From contig JBAYHV010000014.1 of the NCBI GenBank assembly GCA_041665985.1, positions 1-21,974 of the forward strand: a stretch of 21,974 bases of DNA, written 5' to 3'. Below the pieces are notes generated by a model. The model worked only from the letters and a program-made list of their open reading frames with translations. It was not told the origin of the DNA and ran no database searches. Below, one piece after another: positions 6,961-14,304 of this stretch (within the stretch, counting starts at the first letter, position 1; each line of letters begins with the position of its first letter). The translations under genes and the position numbers were made by a program. The stretch is from CAIRYW01 sp041665985 (GTDB lineage Bacteria; Patescibacteriota; Minisyncoccia; Phycocordibacterales; CAIRYW01).

Positions 6961-6974
6961 GGGAAATATGCATA

Positions 6975-8273
6975 TTATTTGATATTAACCTCGATTTTTG
7001 AAGGATCTTCAGGAACTTTCAATTTCCAAATTGGATTAAAGGCAATTTCTGCTGAATCCACACCTGGAATTGCATCAATAGCAATTAGAGCATCTCTCTT
7101 GCTCAACCCTGATGCTAATTTAATTATGTTCGCTCCGTCTATTACAGTTTCAAGGGTTAGATTTCCATTTAAACTTATAGAAAGTAAGTCTCCTGTTTGA
7201 GTGAATGACAATGATCTAATATTCGAATTTAATATTTTTACATTGTCAGTGCCAAGTGAATCTTTTTGGCCTCCGTTCGCAGATATATTATTTAATAAAC
7301 TTTTAGCATCAAGTGCAAAAGCTGTTATTGTTCCTGTGATGTTTATTGTTGCTCCGTCTTTGTTGAATACTGGAGTAGATGATCCGAAAGTAATTGTGTA
7401 AGCACCTTCGGGAATAACAAATTTTTCTGGAAGTTGTTTTGAAACTTTTGTTACTAGATCTTTTGCAATTTTTTGATCTAGATTTTGAGATGATGTATCA
7501 AGTAATGATTTTTCTACTTCTGCAATTATTCCTTCTGCACCTCCAGCTAAAGGAGTTTTTGACCTACCAAATATTTGTTCAAATTTTGGACTACCTTGAA
7601 AAGCTAAAATATTTAGATCGCCTAAGCCGATATTGTATTTATCGCCTGATTCACTTGCTGTAATACTTCCTGCAATACTGCCTGGTGTTGTTGTACCTGC
7701 CGAAATTTTTCTGGCCGGTATTGTTACTGTTTTATCTAAAAGAAAAATAAGTCCATCCTGAGTTGTTAGTTTTGTTCCTGATACCAATTTTTGAGATGAA
7801 ACTGTGTTGTTGTATAGCACTATTTTGCCGGTAGCCATTGTAGATACAGGTTTTTGATTTGAGCCTTTTACAAAAATTGAATCGCTAATTGAAAGTGTGA
7901 CTTCCGAATAGCCCACTTCTTTGTTTTGAGGATTTTTATGAGCTGTTACGCTTTGAGGAACATCAAAAGAAACGATCTTAGGACCTATTGTTATTGTTGC
8001 TTTTCCCAAAACAGAAGTTACCACAAAAAAAAGTACAATTATAGACAATATTGCTACGAACCAAATTGCTTGGTTTCTCTCTTTTGCTTTTCCTTCAGCT
8101 CTTGTAGGCGTATCTATCCTTCTTATTGGAATTTCTAGAGTTTCTTCTATTACTATTTGTACTCCGTCCTCTTTTTTTTGAGGTCTTTCTTTCCTTTCTT
8201 TCTCAGGTAGCGGAATATTTCTAATTGACTTGAATTGACCTCTAGGAACTATGTCTCTGATTTCTCTTTTCAT
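6975..8273 (-). CDS. Bitopic surface protein with baseplate-J-like external region (432 aa)
   Basis: One membrane helix at about residues 69-89 (IWFVAILSIIVLFFVVTSVLG) follows a basic cytoplasmic part, leaving about 340 residues outside. The external part starts GKATITIGPKIVSFDVP and runs through many short beta strands. Around residues 150-230 a pattern recalls baseplate J-like domains: LVSGTKLTTQDGLIFLLDKTVTIPA, then GSIAGSITASESGDKYNIG. That link rests on motif shape alone. No catalytic motif is visible. It starts 39 nt after the PilM/FtsA-like gene, so the two are probably co-transcribed; a cytoplasmic actin-like protein paired with a bitopic partner recalls the PilM-PilN arrangement of type IV pili. 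Role unknown; envelope anchoring or appendage assembly is a guess. Confidence 0.75.
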   Translation of the reverse strand: MKREIRDIVPRGQFKSIRNIPLPEKERKERPQKKEDGVQIVIEETLEIPIRRIDTPTRAEGKAKERNQAIWFVAILSIIVLFFVVTSVLGKATITIGPKIVSFDVPQSVTAHKNPQNKEVGYSEVTLSISDSIFVKGSNQKPVSTMATGKIVLYNNTVSSQKLVSGTKLTTQDGLIFLLDKTVTIPARKISAGTTTPGSIAGSITASESGDKYNIGLGDLNILAFQGSPKFEQIFGRSKTPLAGGAEGIIAEVEKSLLDTSSQNLDQKIAKDLVTKVSKQLPEKFVIPEGAYTITFGSSTPVFNKDGATINITGTITAFALDAKSLLNNISANGGQKDSLGTDNVKILNSNIRSLSFTQTGDLLSISLNGNLTLETVIDGANIIKLASGLSKRDALIAIDAIPGVDSAEIAFNPIWKLKVPEDPSKIEVNIK

Positions 8274-8312
8274 TTGTATTATATTTTATATCAGATTATT
8301 CTTTTACAGAAA

Positions 8313-9428
8313 TCAAAAGTACAAACTTTTAATTCCAGATACTGCAACAGAAAATAGTACGCTTTCATTTAAATCTTTTGACAGCAATATTTTTGCAAAA
8401 TCTTTGTGACCAATATTATTTATATAATAATCGTTAAAAATATTTTTTATCACTAGATTAGCTTCTTTGGAGGAATTTAATATAGCAACTGAATCAGGGT
8501 AACTTCCCTTACCTATGAATCGAAATAAACTTTCTTTTAATATTTTTGAGCATAATAAACTTGTTTCGTTCATTATTTTTTCTATATTTTCTTTTTTTTC
8601 GGATGCGATATGTCCTTCTTCAAACATTTTTAACATTGAATCTGCGGAATTTGAATCAGTAGCTAGGCCTTGATCGATCATTGCACGAAGAAAAGTATTC
8701 TTTCCGAAAGGAACAGAAATACTTTCAATAGATCTTTTGTCCTTAATTAAACAGATTTCTGTAATTTCATCTTCTGAAAGAACAAGAAGATAATTCTTTT
8801 TATTTATTTTTTCTGAAATTTCTTCCACAGAAATTGAAGGAAGAGTACTAACTTTTATATAAGCCTCGGGGAAAAACTTTTGAGTTTCGTGATCGATTTT
8901 TTTAAGAATTCGTTTTTCGGAAAGATTTGATATTGCTTTAGCTGAAACATGTTTGGCTCGCTTCCCTTTGATATCCTTTATTTCATATCCATTTGCTAAG
9001 ATCGAAACAATTCTTGATTCTATTACAGTATAATCCTCATTGTTTTCAAGGTTTTTTAGCTCCAATTCTTTAATTATTTCGTCTTTATTAACAAAAAAAG
9101 CATTACTTTTTTTAATATCAATGCTTATTGAAGTGGAAATGTACCAAGGAGCACCAAGAACAAAAAAGATCCTATTTATTTTTTTATTGTTAATTTTTTT
9201 TGAGTTTTCAGTAAGTATTTTTTTAAGGACCTTGCCTAGGGATAAAAAAGTTTCTTTTTCTAAGGCGTCAGGATCGATGTTTTGAATAAATTTAAAATTT
9301 TCTTTAACAAAAAGATCAAGTTTATTTATTTTTGATGCATCAGAAAAAATTCCAGCTTCGATTGATCCGCTGCTTAAAAAAATTACGGCTGATTTACCTT
9401 CTTTTTTTTGTGTTGAGAAAAATGACAT
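8313..9428 (-). CDS. PilM/FtsA-like actin-fold protein (371 aa)
   Basis: The N-terminus SAVIFLSSGSIEAGIF looks like a degenerate phosphate-1 strand-turn-strand of actin-fold ATPases. NYLLVLSEDEITEICLIKDKRSIESISVPFGKNTFLRAM (about residues 215-255) fits the phosphate-2 region followed by the IPFGG-type segment of FtsA/PilM. SVAILNSSKEANLVIKNIF fits the adenosine-binding segment. The invariant Asp/Gly residues of active members are mostly missing, so ATP binding is doubtful. I chose ATG at 9428, not the TTG at 9458: an extended -10 (TGGTATAAT) ends 6 nt before this ATG, so the mRNA would start at it. The downstream neighbour is the bitopic surface protein. Assignment to PilM or FtsA type is inference. 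Confidence 0.75.
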   Translation of the reverse strand: MSFFSTQKKEGKSAVIFLSSGSIEAGIFSDASKINKLDLFVKENFKFIQNIDPDALEKETFLSLGKVLKKILTENSKKINNKKINRIFFVLGAPWYISTSISIDIKKSNAFFVNKDEIIKELELKNLENNEDYTVIESRIVSILANGYEIKDIKGKRAKHVSAKAISNLSEKRILKKIDHETQKFFPEAYIKVSTLPSISVEEISEKINKKNYLLVLSEDEITEICLIKDKRSIESISVPFGKNTFLRAMIDQGLATDSNSADSMLKMFEEGHIASEKKENIEKIMNETSLLCSKILKESLFRFIGKGSYPDSVAILNSSKEANLVIKNIFNDYYINNIGHKDFAKILLSKDLNESVLFSVAVSGIKSLYF

Positions 9429-9434
9429 ATCAAA

Positions 9435-9443
9435 ATTATACCA
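9435..9443 (-). promoter_or_regulatory. Extended -10 promoter giving a leaderless mRNA
   Basis: Minus-strand TGGTATAAT, with TATAAT at 9435-9440 and the TG of the extended element just upstream. Six bases separate it from the ATG at 9428. No convincing -35 is visible, as expected for an extended -10 promoter. Confidence 0.55.
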
Positions 9444-9522
9444 TAAGAGTATTTCCAATTTCTAATTCGCGAAGCTCATAAGAAATTTAGGTTTATCACG
9501 ACAACAAGTATAATAAATAACA

Positions 9523-9624
9523 CTAAATCTCTTTTTGTGCCTCAAGTAAAAAAGCAGTATCGCGAGCAACTATATGAGGTCCGTTGTAATCATTTGGAAT
9601 ACTTTTTGAAACTAATTCGACAGC
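9523..9624 (-). pseudogene. 33-codon gene remnant, unknown family
   Basis: Between two stops lies an open minus-strand stretch reading AVELVSKSIPNDYNGPHIVA and ending FLLEAQKEI, then TAG. It has no start codon and looks like the C-terminal end of a real protein in an otherwise non-coding 288-nt spacer. I do not recognise the family. A chance open frame of this length is possible, so the call is tentative. The rest of the spacer (9429-9522) shows nothing else. Confidence 0.3.
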
Positions 9625-9654
9625 TTAACTTAACCTATATTATTTTAACAGAAA

Positions 9655-9722
9655 ATTTTCCAAAGTATTAAAGAGTCAAAGTTTTAAAGAATCAAAAATA
9701 CAAAGAATCTAAAATCCTAAGA
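9655..9722. repeat. AAAGTATTAAAG-type degenerate spacer repeat
   Basis: About seven imperfect copies of an 8-10 nt word (AAAGTATTA, AAGAGTCAAAG, AAGAATCAAA, AAGAATCTAAA) run head to tail into the stop codon of the 629-aa gene. It has no coding potential and is similar in style to 16762-16863 and 20407-20500. Confidence 0.55.
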
Positions 9723-11606
9723 TTCATTCTTGCGAGAGAAGAAGACGAACCTGCGGCTGCCACTCCACCGGCTCGACGACTCGGCATAGCTCGCATTGAG
9801 AACAAGCTTCGCATCGCGGCGAATCAGGTAGAACACGCGCGGACTGCCGTCGCGGTCAGTAATTTGCTTCATTGCGATAAGCATCCAATCAGGACTTGAA
9901 GTTGCGAGACGAAGTTGTGGGCCGACCTCTGGAGGACAAAGTTCAAGACCAAGTTTTTCCGCTTTTGCGTAAACTTCATCAGTGGTGGCGCCATTTGGAA
10001 AGCCAAGACCTTTGACAGTAATACGAATGAGATCTGCTTGTTCAGTGCTCTTGAGTACTTCAAAATCTTTACTGTCGAGAAGTTGTTTGGCCCAATCATT
10101 AACATAATAAATGTTGTTTCCTTGAGCATCTTTTGTTTTAAGAGCTTGTTCAAGCTCTTCTTTGGTTTTGCCTCCAATTTCAATATGGTATTTTTCTAGT
10201 TTACCTTCGGGGAATGACGTGTAGATATGTTCAATACCTTTTTGGAAGATTCCTTCGAAGAGTGGTCCGACATAAGCTTTGGTATCTTTGGTGATTTCGT
10301 TTTCTGACCATGCAATTTCTTCAGGCTTGCATTCAAAGACAACGGGTGCATCTTCTTTAGGATTTCTCTTTGATTGGAGTTCTTTGATACGTGGATCTTT
10401 TTGATAACCAAATCCTTCAATAGGTGAGTTAATCTCGTAAAGAAATTCTAGTTCGGATTTTGAAAGGAGTTCATTGTTATTTGTTTTCTTTTCGATTTCT
10501 GTTAATCGACTCATATCCTTTTCTTTTTTAAGATACTCCTCCTTGTCTGGAAATTCTTCTAACTTTTTTTCCAAAACTTCTCCCATATATGGATCAAGAT
10601 TTTGTTTGTAGGCAACTCCTCGCACTTCAGCTATTTTTCCACTTTCCATACGGATAGCGATTCTTGGAATAGTTGGTTTTTGTTCGTCGTCGAGAGAATA
10701 GAAAACATAAAAATCACCTCCTGATAATTGAGTTTTAGCGGTTTGTTCTCCTGCTGTACACCACCCTGTTCCTTTCCCTCTGATAGTTTTTACTAATTCG
10801 TGTGGATCTGTGTCTTGATCAAACTTTCTCCATTCACCGTCTGTGATAGGTAAAAGATGTTCAGGGATTGGATTCATCAATTCATTTGCCCACGAATAGA
10901 GTTTGGCAAAATCTTCTTTAGCTAAGTGTTGCTCGAAGGCCTGTCTTTCGGCTAGTTGAATATCATGTTCCCATTCGAGAGGTTTTCCTTCATACTTTTT
11001 TATCACTGCATCAATAACATATCCGAGCGCCTCGTGGTTAATGTCTGGAAATTGTTTAACGGTACCTTTTGATCTTTTGGTGAATTCTTTTCTCTCTTTA
11101 TCAAATTCTTGAAGTTTTGTGATATTTCTAAAAATCCAGTATTTTAATTCTCTAGTAATGTAGGCTGAATCTGAAGAGTGGAAATAGTCGAGCCATTGCT
11201 CAAGAGAAGATTTTTGATCTGAAAGCACCCCTTCGGAGTTTTGTCTTTTCATCTCTGATTTTTGTTCTTCTGAAGCATTTTGATAGTCACCAAGCTGACC
11301 CCGCTCTCGCATGATATTTTCTTGAAGTTTCCAGTATGATTCGGGAATTTCTTCAGGTTTGGTGACATATTCATCGAGGATTTTGTATTTTAGAAGTTCA
11401 AAACCTCTATCTTCTCCTTTTTCATTTTGAGCATTAAATACTTTTTCGAGTCTGTCTAAATATGCATCAACTCTTTCTGCTCGTGTGTGAGGAGATTCTC
11501 CTTGCTCTCTAGATTTTTCTACTGCTCTAGCAACAGGTTTTGAACCAGCTAAGTCTGGGTATTTTTTGTCGAGGAATTCAGGGTTGTTGAAGTTTGGGGT
11601 TTCCAT
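9717..11606 (-). CDS. Conserved CPR-type unknown with TGWCTAG motif and GC-rich C-terminal module (629 aa)
   Basis: A soluble protein with no signal or membrane segment. Residues 1-250 are charged and helical. A compact conserved-looking core (about 270-350) reads KGTGWCTAGEQTA, GGDFYVFYSLDD, PTIPRIAIRM and IAEVRGVAYKQNLDP; the Cys283 motif followed by strand pairs vaguely recalls PcfJ-type proteins, but I cannot assign it. A linker of charged helices follows. The last 75 residues form a separate module: LELCPPEVGPQLRL, DWMLIAMKQITDRDGSPRVF, then a short variable-looking stretch and RRFVFFSRK. The DNA of that module is 57.5% GC over 9721-9840 against 38% at 10021-10080, which suggests separate origin or exchange. 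It starts 14 nt after alaS and is probably co-transcribed. Function unknown. Confidence 0.85.
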   Translation of the reverse strand: METPNFNNPEFLDKKYPDLAGSKPVARAVEKSREQGESPHTRAERVDAYLDRLEKVFNAQNEKGEDRGFELLKYKILDEYVTKPEEIPESYWKLQENIMRERGQLGDYQNASEEQKSEMKRQNSEGVLSDQKSSLEQWLDYFHSSDSAYITRELKYWIFRNITKLQEFDKERKEFTKRSKGTVKQFPDINHEALGYVIDAVIKKYEGKPLEWEHDIQLAERQAFEQHLAKEDFAKLYSWANELMNPIPEHLLPITDGEWRKFDQDTDPHELVKTIRGKGTGWCTAGEQTAKTQLSGGDFYVFYSLDDEQKPTIPRIAIRMESGKIAEVRGVAYKQNLDPYMGEVLEKKLEEFPDKEEYLKKEKDMSRLTEIEKKTNNNELLSKSELEFLYEINSPIEGFGYQKDPRIKELQSKRNPKEDAPVVFECKPEEIAWSENEITKDTKAYVGPLFEGIFQKGIEHIYTSFPEGKLEKYHIEIGGKTKEELEQALKTKDAQGNNIYYVNDWAKQLLDSKDFEVLKSTEQADLIRITVKGLGFPNGATTDEVYAKAEKLGLELCPPEVGPQLRLATSSPDWMLIAMKQITDRDGSPRVFYLIRRDAKLVLNASYAESSSRWSGSRRFVFFSRKNES

Positions 11607-11620
11607 AATGAATTATTTTT

Positions 11621-13408
11621 TTATTCCAAAACAGCTTTAATTCTTCTTACTCCTTGCGATACCGCTTCTTCTTTTGCGATCTTAAAATGTCCGAGTTCGG
11701 AAGTATTTTTGACGTGAGGACCTCCACAGAATTCTTTCGAGAAGGCTTGGTCGATTGTGTCGCCAATGTAATAAACAGTAACTTCATCTGGATATTTTTC
11801 TCCAAAAAAATGTAGGGCTCCTGTTTTTTCTGCTTCTTCTTTTGAAAGAGTGACAACGTTTACTGGAAGCGAGCTTGAAATTTTTTCATTTACGATATCT
11901 TCAACTTTCCTCAAATCCTCGTCGGTCATTTTTTGCGGATGGGTAAAATCAAATCGAAGTCTTTCGGGAGTAATGTTTGAGCCTTTTTGACCTACGTGAG
12001 TTCCTAGAACTTCCCTTAATGCCTGGTGCAAAAGGTGTGTGGCTGTGTGATATTGAATAGTTTTTGCATCTGTTCCTCCAAGTCCTCCTTTAAATTTTTT
12101 TTCTGCACCTGCACGAGATAATTCTTGGTGTTTTTTAAATTCCTCATCAAATTCTTTATTATCAACAGAAATATTTTTTTCTGATGCTAACTCTTTTGTA
12201 AGTTCGTATGGAAAACCGTATGTTGAAAACAAAATGAATGCATCTTTACCTGTAATGCCATCTTTAGAAATTTTTTCAAATTGTCTTATTCCGTCTTTTA
12301 AAGTTTTTCTAAACTTCTGTTCTTCTTTTTCAATTTCTGTTTTAATCGTTTCTCTTTTTTGTCCTAGATTTGGATAAATACCTTGGTATTTTTCAACCAC
12401 AACATCAGCAACCCAATAAAGAGAACTAGGATTCATTCCTAATTTATCTGCATGCATTACAGCTCGTCTAAGAAGTCTTCTTAAAACATATCCTTGGTCT
12501 GTGTTTGATGGAATCACCCCATCGCCGACAAGAAAAACTGCACTGCGAATATGGTCGGCAATTATTCTTTTTGATCTAGCGAGTTCATCTCCTGCGGTAG
12601 AAAGCTCATTTATTTTTTCAATTATTGGAACAAATAAATCTGTATCAAAAACTGAATTTTTTCCTTGGACCACTGTTGTAATTCTTTCTAAGCCAGAACC
12701 CGTGTCTACATTTTGTGATCTTAATTTTCCAATAACTTTTCCATCTTTTTTTTCATACTCCATAAAAACATCATTCCAAATTTCAATGATCTCTCCCTTT
12801 TCATCCATATCTACAAACTGGTCGTGAGTTAATCCTTCTGTATATTTTCCATTTATATCGTAAAACATTTCACTGTCTGGGCCACAAGGTCCATTTTCTC
12901 CAGGACTCCACCAGTTATTTTTTGCAGGCAAAAAGAAAATTCTGTTCCCTTTGATTCCGTTTTTTTCAAAAATTTCTTTCCATATTTTTGCAGACTCTTC
13001 ATCTTTTGGAGCGTTGTCATCTCCTTCAAAACAAGTTACATAAAGTCTGTTTGCGTCTAATCCAAAACCTTCATCTTTTGATGTTAGAAGCTCGAAGCTC
13101 CAATTGATTGCGTCAAATTTGAAATAATCTCCAAGAGACCAGTTGCCAAGCATTTCAAAAAAAGTTAGGTGGCGATTGTCACCTACTTCTTCAATGTCAT
13201 TTGTTCGAACGCATTTTTGTGAATCAGCAAGACGCTTTCCTTTTGGATGCGGAGCACCTAAAAGATAAGGAACTATCGGTTGCATGCCAGCAGTATTAAA
13301 AAGCACAGAAGGGTCATTTTCTGGTACTAAAGGAGCAGAAGGAATGATCGCATGTCCTCTCTTTTCAAAAAAATCTAGGAATTTTTGTCGTATTTCTTCT
13401 GAGTTCAT
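11621..13408 (-). CDS. alaS: Alanine--tRNA ligase, short form without C-Ala domain
   Basis: Class II synthetase that charges tRNA-Ala and removes mischarged Ser/Gly. At 595 aa it is about 280 shorter than E. coli AlaRS. Catalytic domain: FNTAGMQPIVPYLLG and KCVRTNDIEEVGDNRHLTFF (motif 1 to 2 region), ENGPCGPDSE (174-180), NVDTGSGLER (233-242). The tRNA-recognition region contains GYVLRRLLRRAVMHA (307-320). The editing domain is intact: HTATH at 454-458 and Cys561/His565 in CGGPH give the four zinc ligands. It ends shortly after SQGVRRIKAVLE, so the C-Ala domain used for dimerisation and tRNA elbow contact is absent. The linker between the tRNA-recognition and editing domains is also short. 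The stop is normal, so this is the true length and not a truncation; similar short forms are known from minimal genomes. Confidence 0.97.
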   Translation of the reverse strand: MNSEEIRQKFLDFFEKRGHAIIPSAPLVPENDPSVLFNTAGMQPIVPYLLGAPHPKGKRLADSQKCVRTNDIEEVGDNRHLTFFEMLGNWSLGDYFKFDAINWSFELLTSKDEGFGLDANRLYVTCFEGDDNAPKDEESAKIWKEIFEKNGIKGNRIFFLPAKNNWWSPGENGPCGPDSEMFYDINGKYTEGLTHDQFVDMDEKGEIIEIWNDVFMEYEKKDGKVIGKLRSQNVDTGSGLERITTVVQGKNSVFDTDLFVPIIEKINELSTAGDELARSKRIIADHIRSAVFLVGDGVIPSNTDQGYVLRRLLRRAVMHADKLGMNPSSLYWVADVVVEKYQGIYPNLGQKRETIKTEIEKEEQKFRKTLKDGIRQFEKISKDGITGKDAFILFSTYGFPYELTKELASEKNISVDNKEFDEEFKKHQELSRAGAEKKFKGGLGGTDAKTIQYHTATHLLHQALREVLGTHVGQKGSNITPERLRFDFTHPQKMTDEDLRKVEDIVNEKISSSLPVNVVTLSKEEAEKTGALHFFGEKYPDEVTVYYIGDTIDQAFSKEFCGGPHVKNTSELGHFKIAKEEAVSQGVRRIKAVLE

Positions 13409-13433
13409 AATGTAAACAATTTATCACAAAAAC

Positions 13434-13461
13434 TTGAAAACAGGAAAAAAGAAAGTATGAT
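13434..13461 (+). promoter_or_regulatory. Promoter giving a leaderless mRNA for the 112-aa gene
   Basis: Plus-strand TTGAAA (13434-13439), 16 nt, TATGAT (13456-13461). Only 6 nt separate the -10 from ATG at 13468, so the transcript should begin at or next to the start codon. Confidence 0.55.
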
Positions 13462-13467
13462 AGCGCT

Positions 13468-13806
13468 ATGAATATAATTGTTCCTTTAGTTATTATCGCG
13501 GGTCTTTTTTTGCTTGCTTGTGCAGACAAAATGATTTTTGATTTTCTCAGCAAAACGGCTAATTACACATCAACAGGGGCCAGTTTCCGCGCTATTGGAA
13601 AATTTCTATCAAGTTTCCTAGCTTTTCTGATATTTCTGACGATGTTTATTTTTCCGCCTCCAAGTGGAGGAAGTGAGATTATTTTGTTTTTTCTAGCAAT
13701 TTTTGGCCTTGTTTGTGCGTTCAATGCAAAGAACCTTTTCTTTACATTGAAAAAGCATAGGAAGAACCTAATTAAGATCTTCAGAGAAAGAGCAAAAAAG
13801 CCGTAA
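13468..13806 (+). CDS. Small multi-pass membrane protein, unknown (112 aa)
   Basis: First plus-strand gene of the window. Three hydrophobic segments are visible: about residues 2-20 (NIIVPLVIIAGLFLLACA), 43-63 (AIGKFLSSFLAFLIFLTMFIF) and 70-90 (EIILFFLAIFGLVCAFNA). A basic C-terminal tail follows (KKHRKNLIKIFRERAKKP), likely cytoplasmic. No family recognised. Reality is supported by a promoter placed 6 nt before the ATG and a strong terminator just after the stop. It is divergent from alaS and convergent with the 100-aa gene. Confidence 0.7.
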   Translation: MNIIVPLVIIAGLFLLACADKMIFDFLSKTANYTSTGASFRAIGKFLSSFLAFLIFLTMFIFPPPSGGSEIILFFLAIFGLVCAFNAKNLFFTLKKHRKNLIKIFRERAKKP

Positions 13807-13821
13807 CAAATTTCATAATCA

Positions 13822-13855
13822 CTGGCACGAGTTGGATCGTGTCAGTATTTTTTTA
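13822..13855 (+). terminator. Terminator of the 112-aa membrane protein gene
   Basis: Nine-pair stem with one G-U pair (13822-13830 with 13837-13845), loop GTTGGA, then TATTTTTTTA. It lies 15 nt after the stop. Confidence 0.85.
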
Positions 13856-13856
13856 T

Positions 13857-13886
13857 AAAAAAATCCGGAACATTTTTAATGTCCGG
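13857..13886 (-). terminator. Terminator overlapping the end of the 100-aa gene
   Basis: On the minus strand, arm CCGGACAT (13879-13886), loop, arm ATGTTCCGG (13865-13873, one bulged base), then ATTTTTTT. The stop codon TAA (13876-13878) lies in the loop and the last three codons form the stem. It is back to back with the plus-strand terminator at 13822-13855. Confidence 0.8.
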
Positions 13887-14178
13887 TTTTGTGTTGATGG
13901 CAACAATAGCCACTTCTTACTTTTAAATATTCTTCCGGAATCGTAATTCCATATTCTGAGGCAAGTTTAAGCGCCTCGACTCGGTCATGATCCGACAAAG
14001 GAAGAGGAAAGATTGTCCCTACCAAAAGATTTCCAGATTCTTTTGGGTGAACAACTTTGAGATACCTCTCCGCACCTCGGGGTATGTAAACAAAATCATC
14101 AGGAATAATTTTCGCAAGTGCATCTCTTAGTCTCACAAATTTCTGTCTTGGCGTTTCGATGGCGATATTTTCAGTCAT
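13876..14178 (-). CDS. Small soluble unknown with C-terminal Cys-Cys-His-Gln-His (100 aa)
   Basis: I chose ATG at 14178 (MTENIAIETPRQKF); an in-frame TTG at 14187 would add three residues and is less likely. No signal or membrane segment. The sequence looks alpha/beta: helix QKFVRLRDALAKIIP, strands DFVYIP and LKVVHP, GNLLVGTIFPLP, then helix HDRVEALKLASEYG. The tail GYCCHQHKTGH could bind a metal ion, but no family motif is recognised. A TTGACA promoter candidate lies upstream and a terminator overlaps the end, so the gene is a one-gene transcription unit. Its base composition is less AT-rich than the neighbours. Confidence 0.7.
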   Translation of the reverse strand: MTENIAIETPRQKFVRLRDALAKIIPDDFVYIPRGAERYLKVVHPKESGNLLVGTIFPLPLSDHDRVEALKLASEYGITIPEEYLKVRSGYCCHQHKTGH

Positions 14179-14199
14179 AAATAACAATTCTTATCTTTA

Positions 14200-14227
14200 A
14201 TCGTATAGCTTCAAAATTATTTGTCAA
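14200..14227 (-). promoter_or_regulatory. Promoter for the 100-aa gene
   Basis: Minus-strand TTGACA (14222-14227), 16 nt, TACGAT (14200-14205). Twenty-one nucleotides from the -10 to ATG 14178. The -35 is perfect, the -10 weaker. Confidence 0.45.
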
Positions 14228-14269
14228 AATAAATAATTATATTTTTCTTAATATTTTAAAATGAAATCT

Positions 14270-14297
14270 TTGTTTTTTATTGACAATATGCTACATT
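14270..14297 (+). promoter_or_regulatory. Possible promoter for the exported-protein gene
   Basis: Plus-strand TTGTTT (14270-14275), 16 nt, TACATT (14292-14297), then 7 nt to ATG 14305: leaderless spacing again. A perfect TTGACA at 14280-14285 has no good -10 at 17 nt, which makes this assignment less sure. Confidence 0.3.
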
Positions 14298-14304
14298 TGT
14301 TTTG

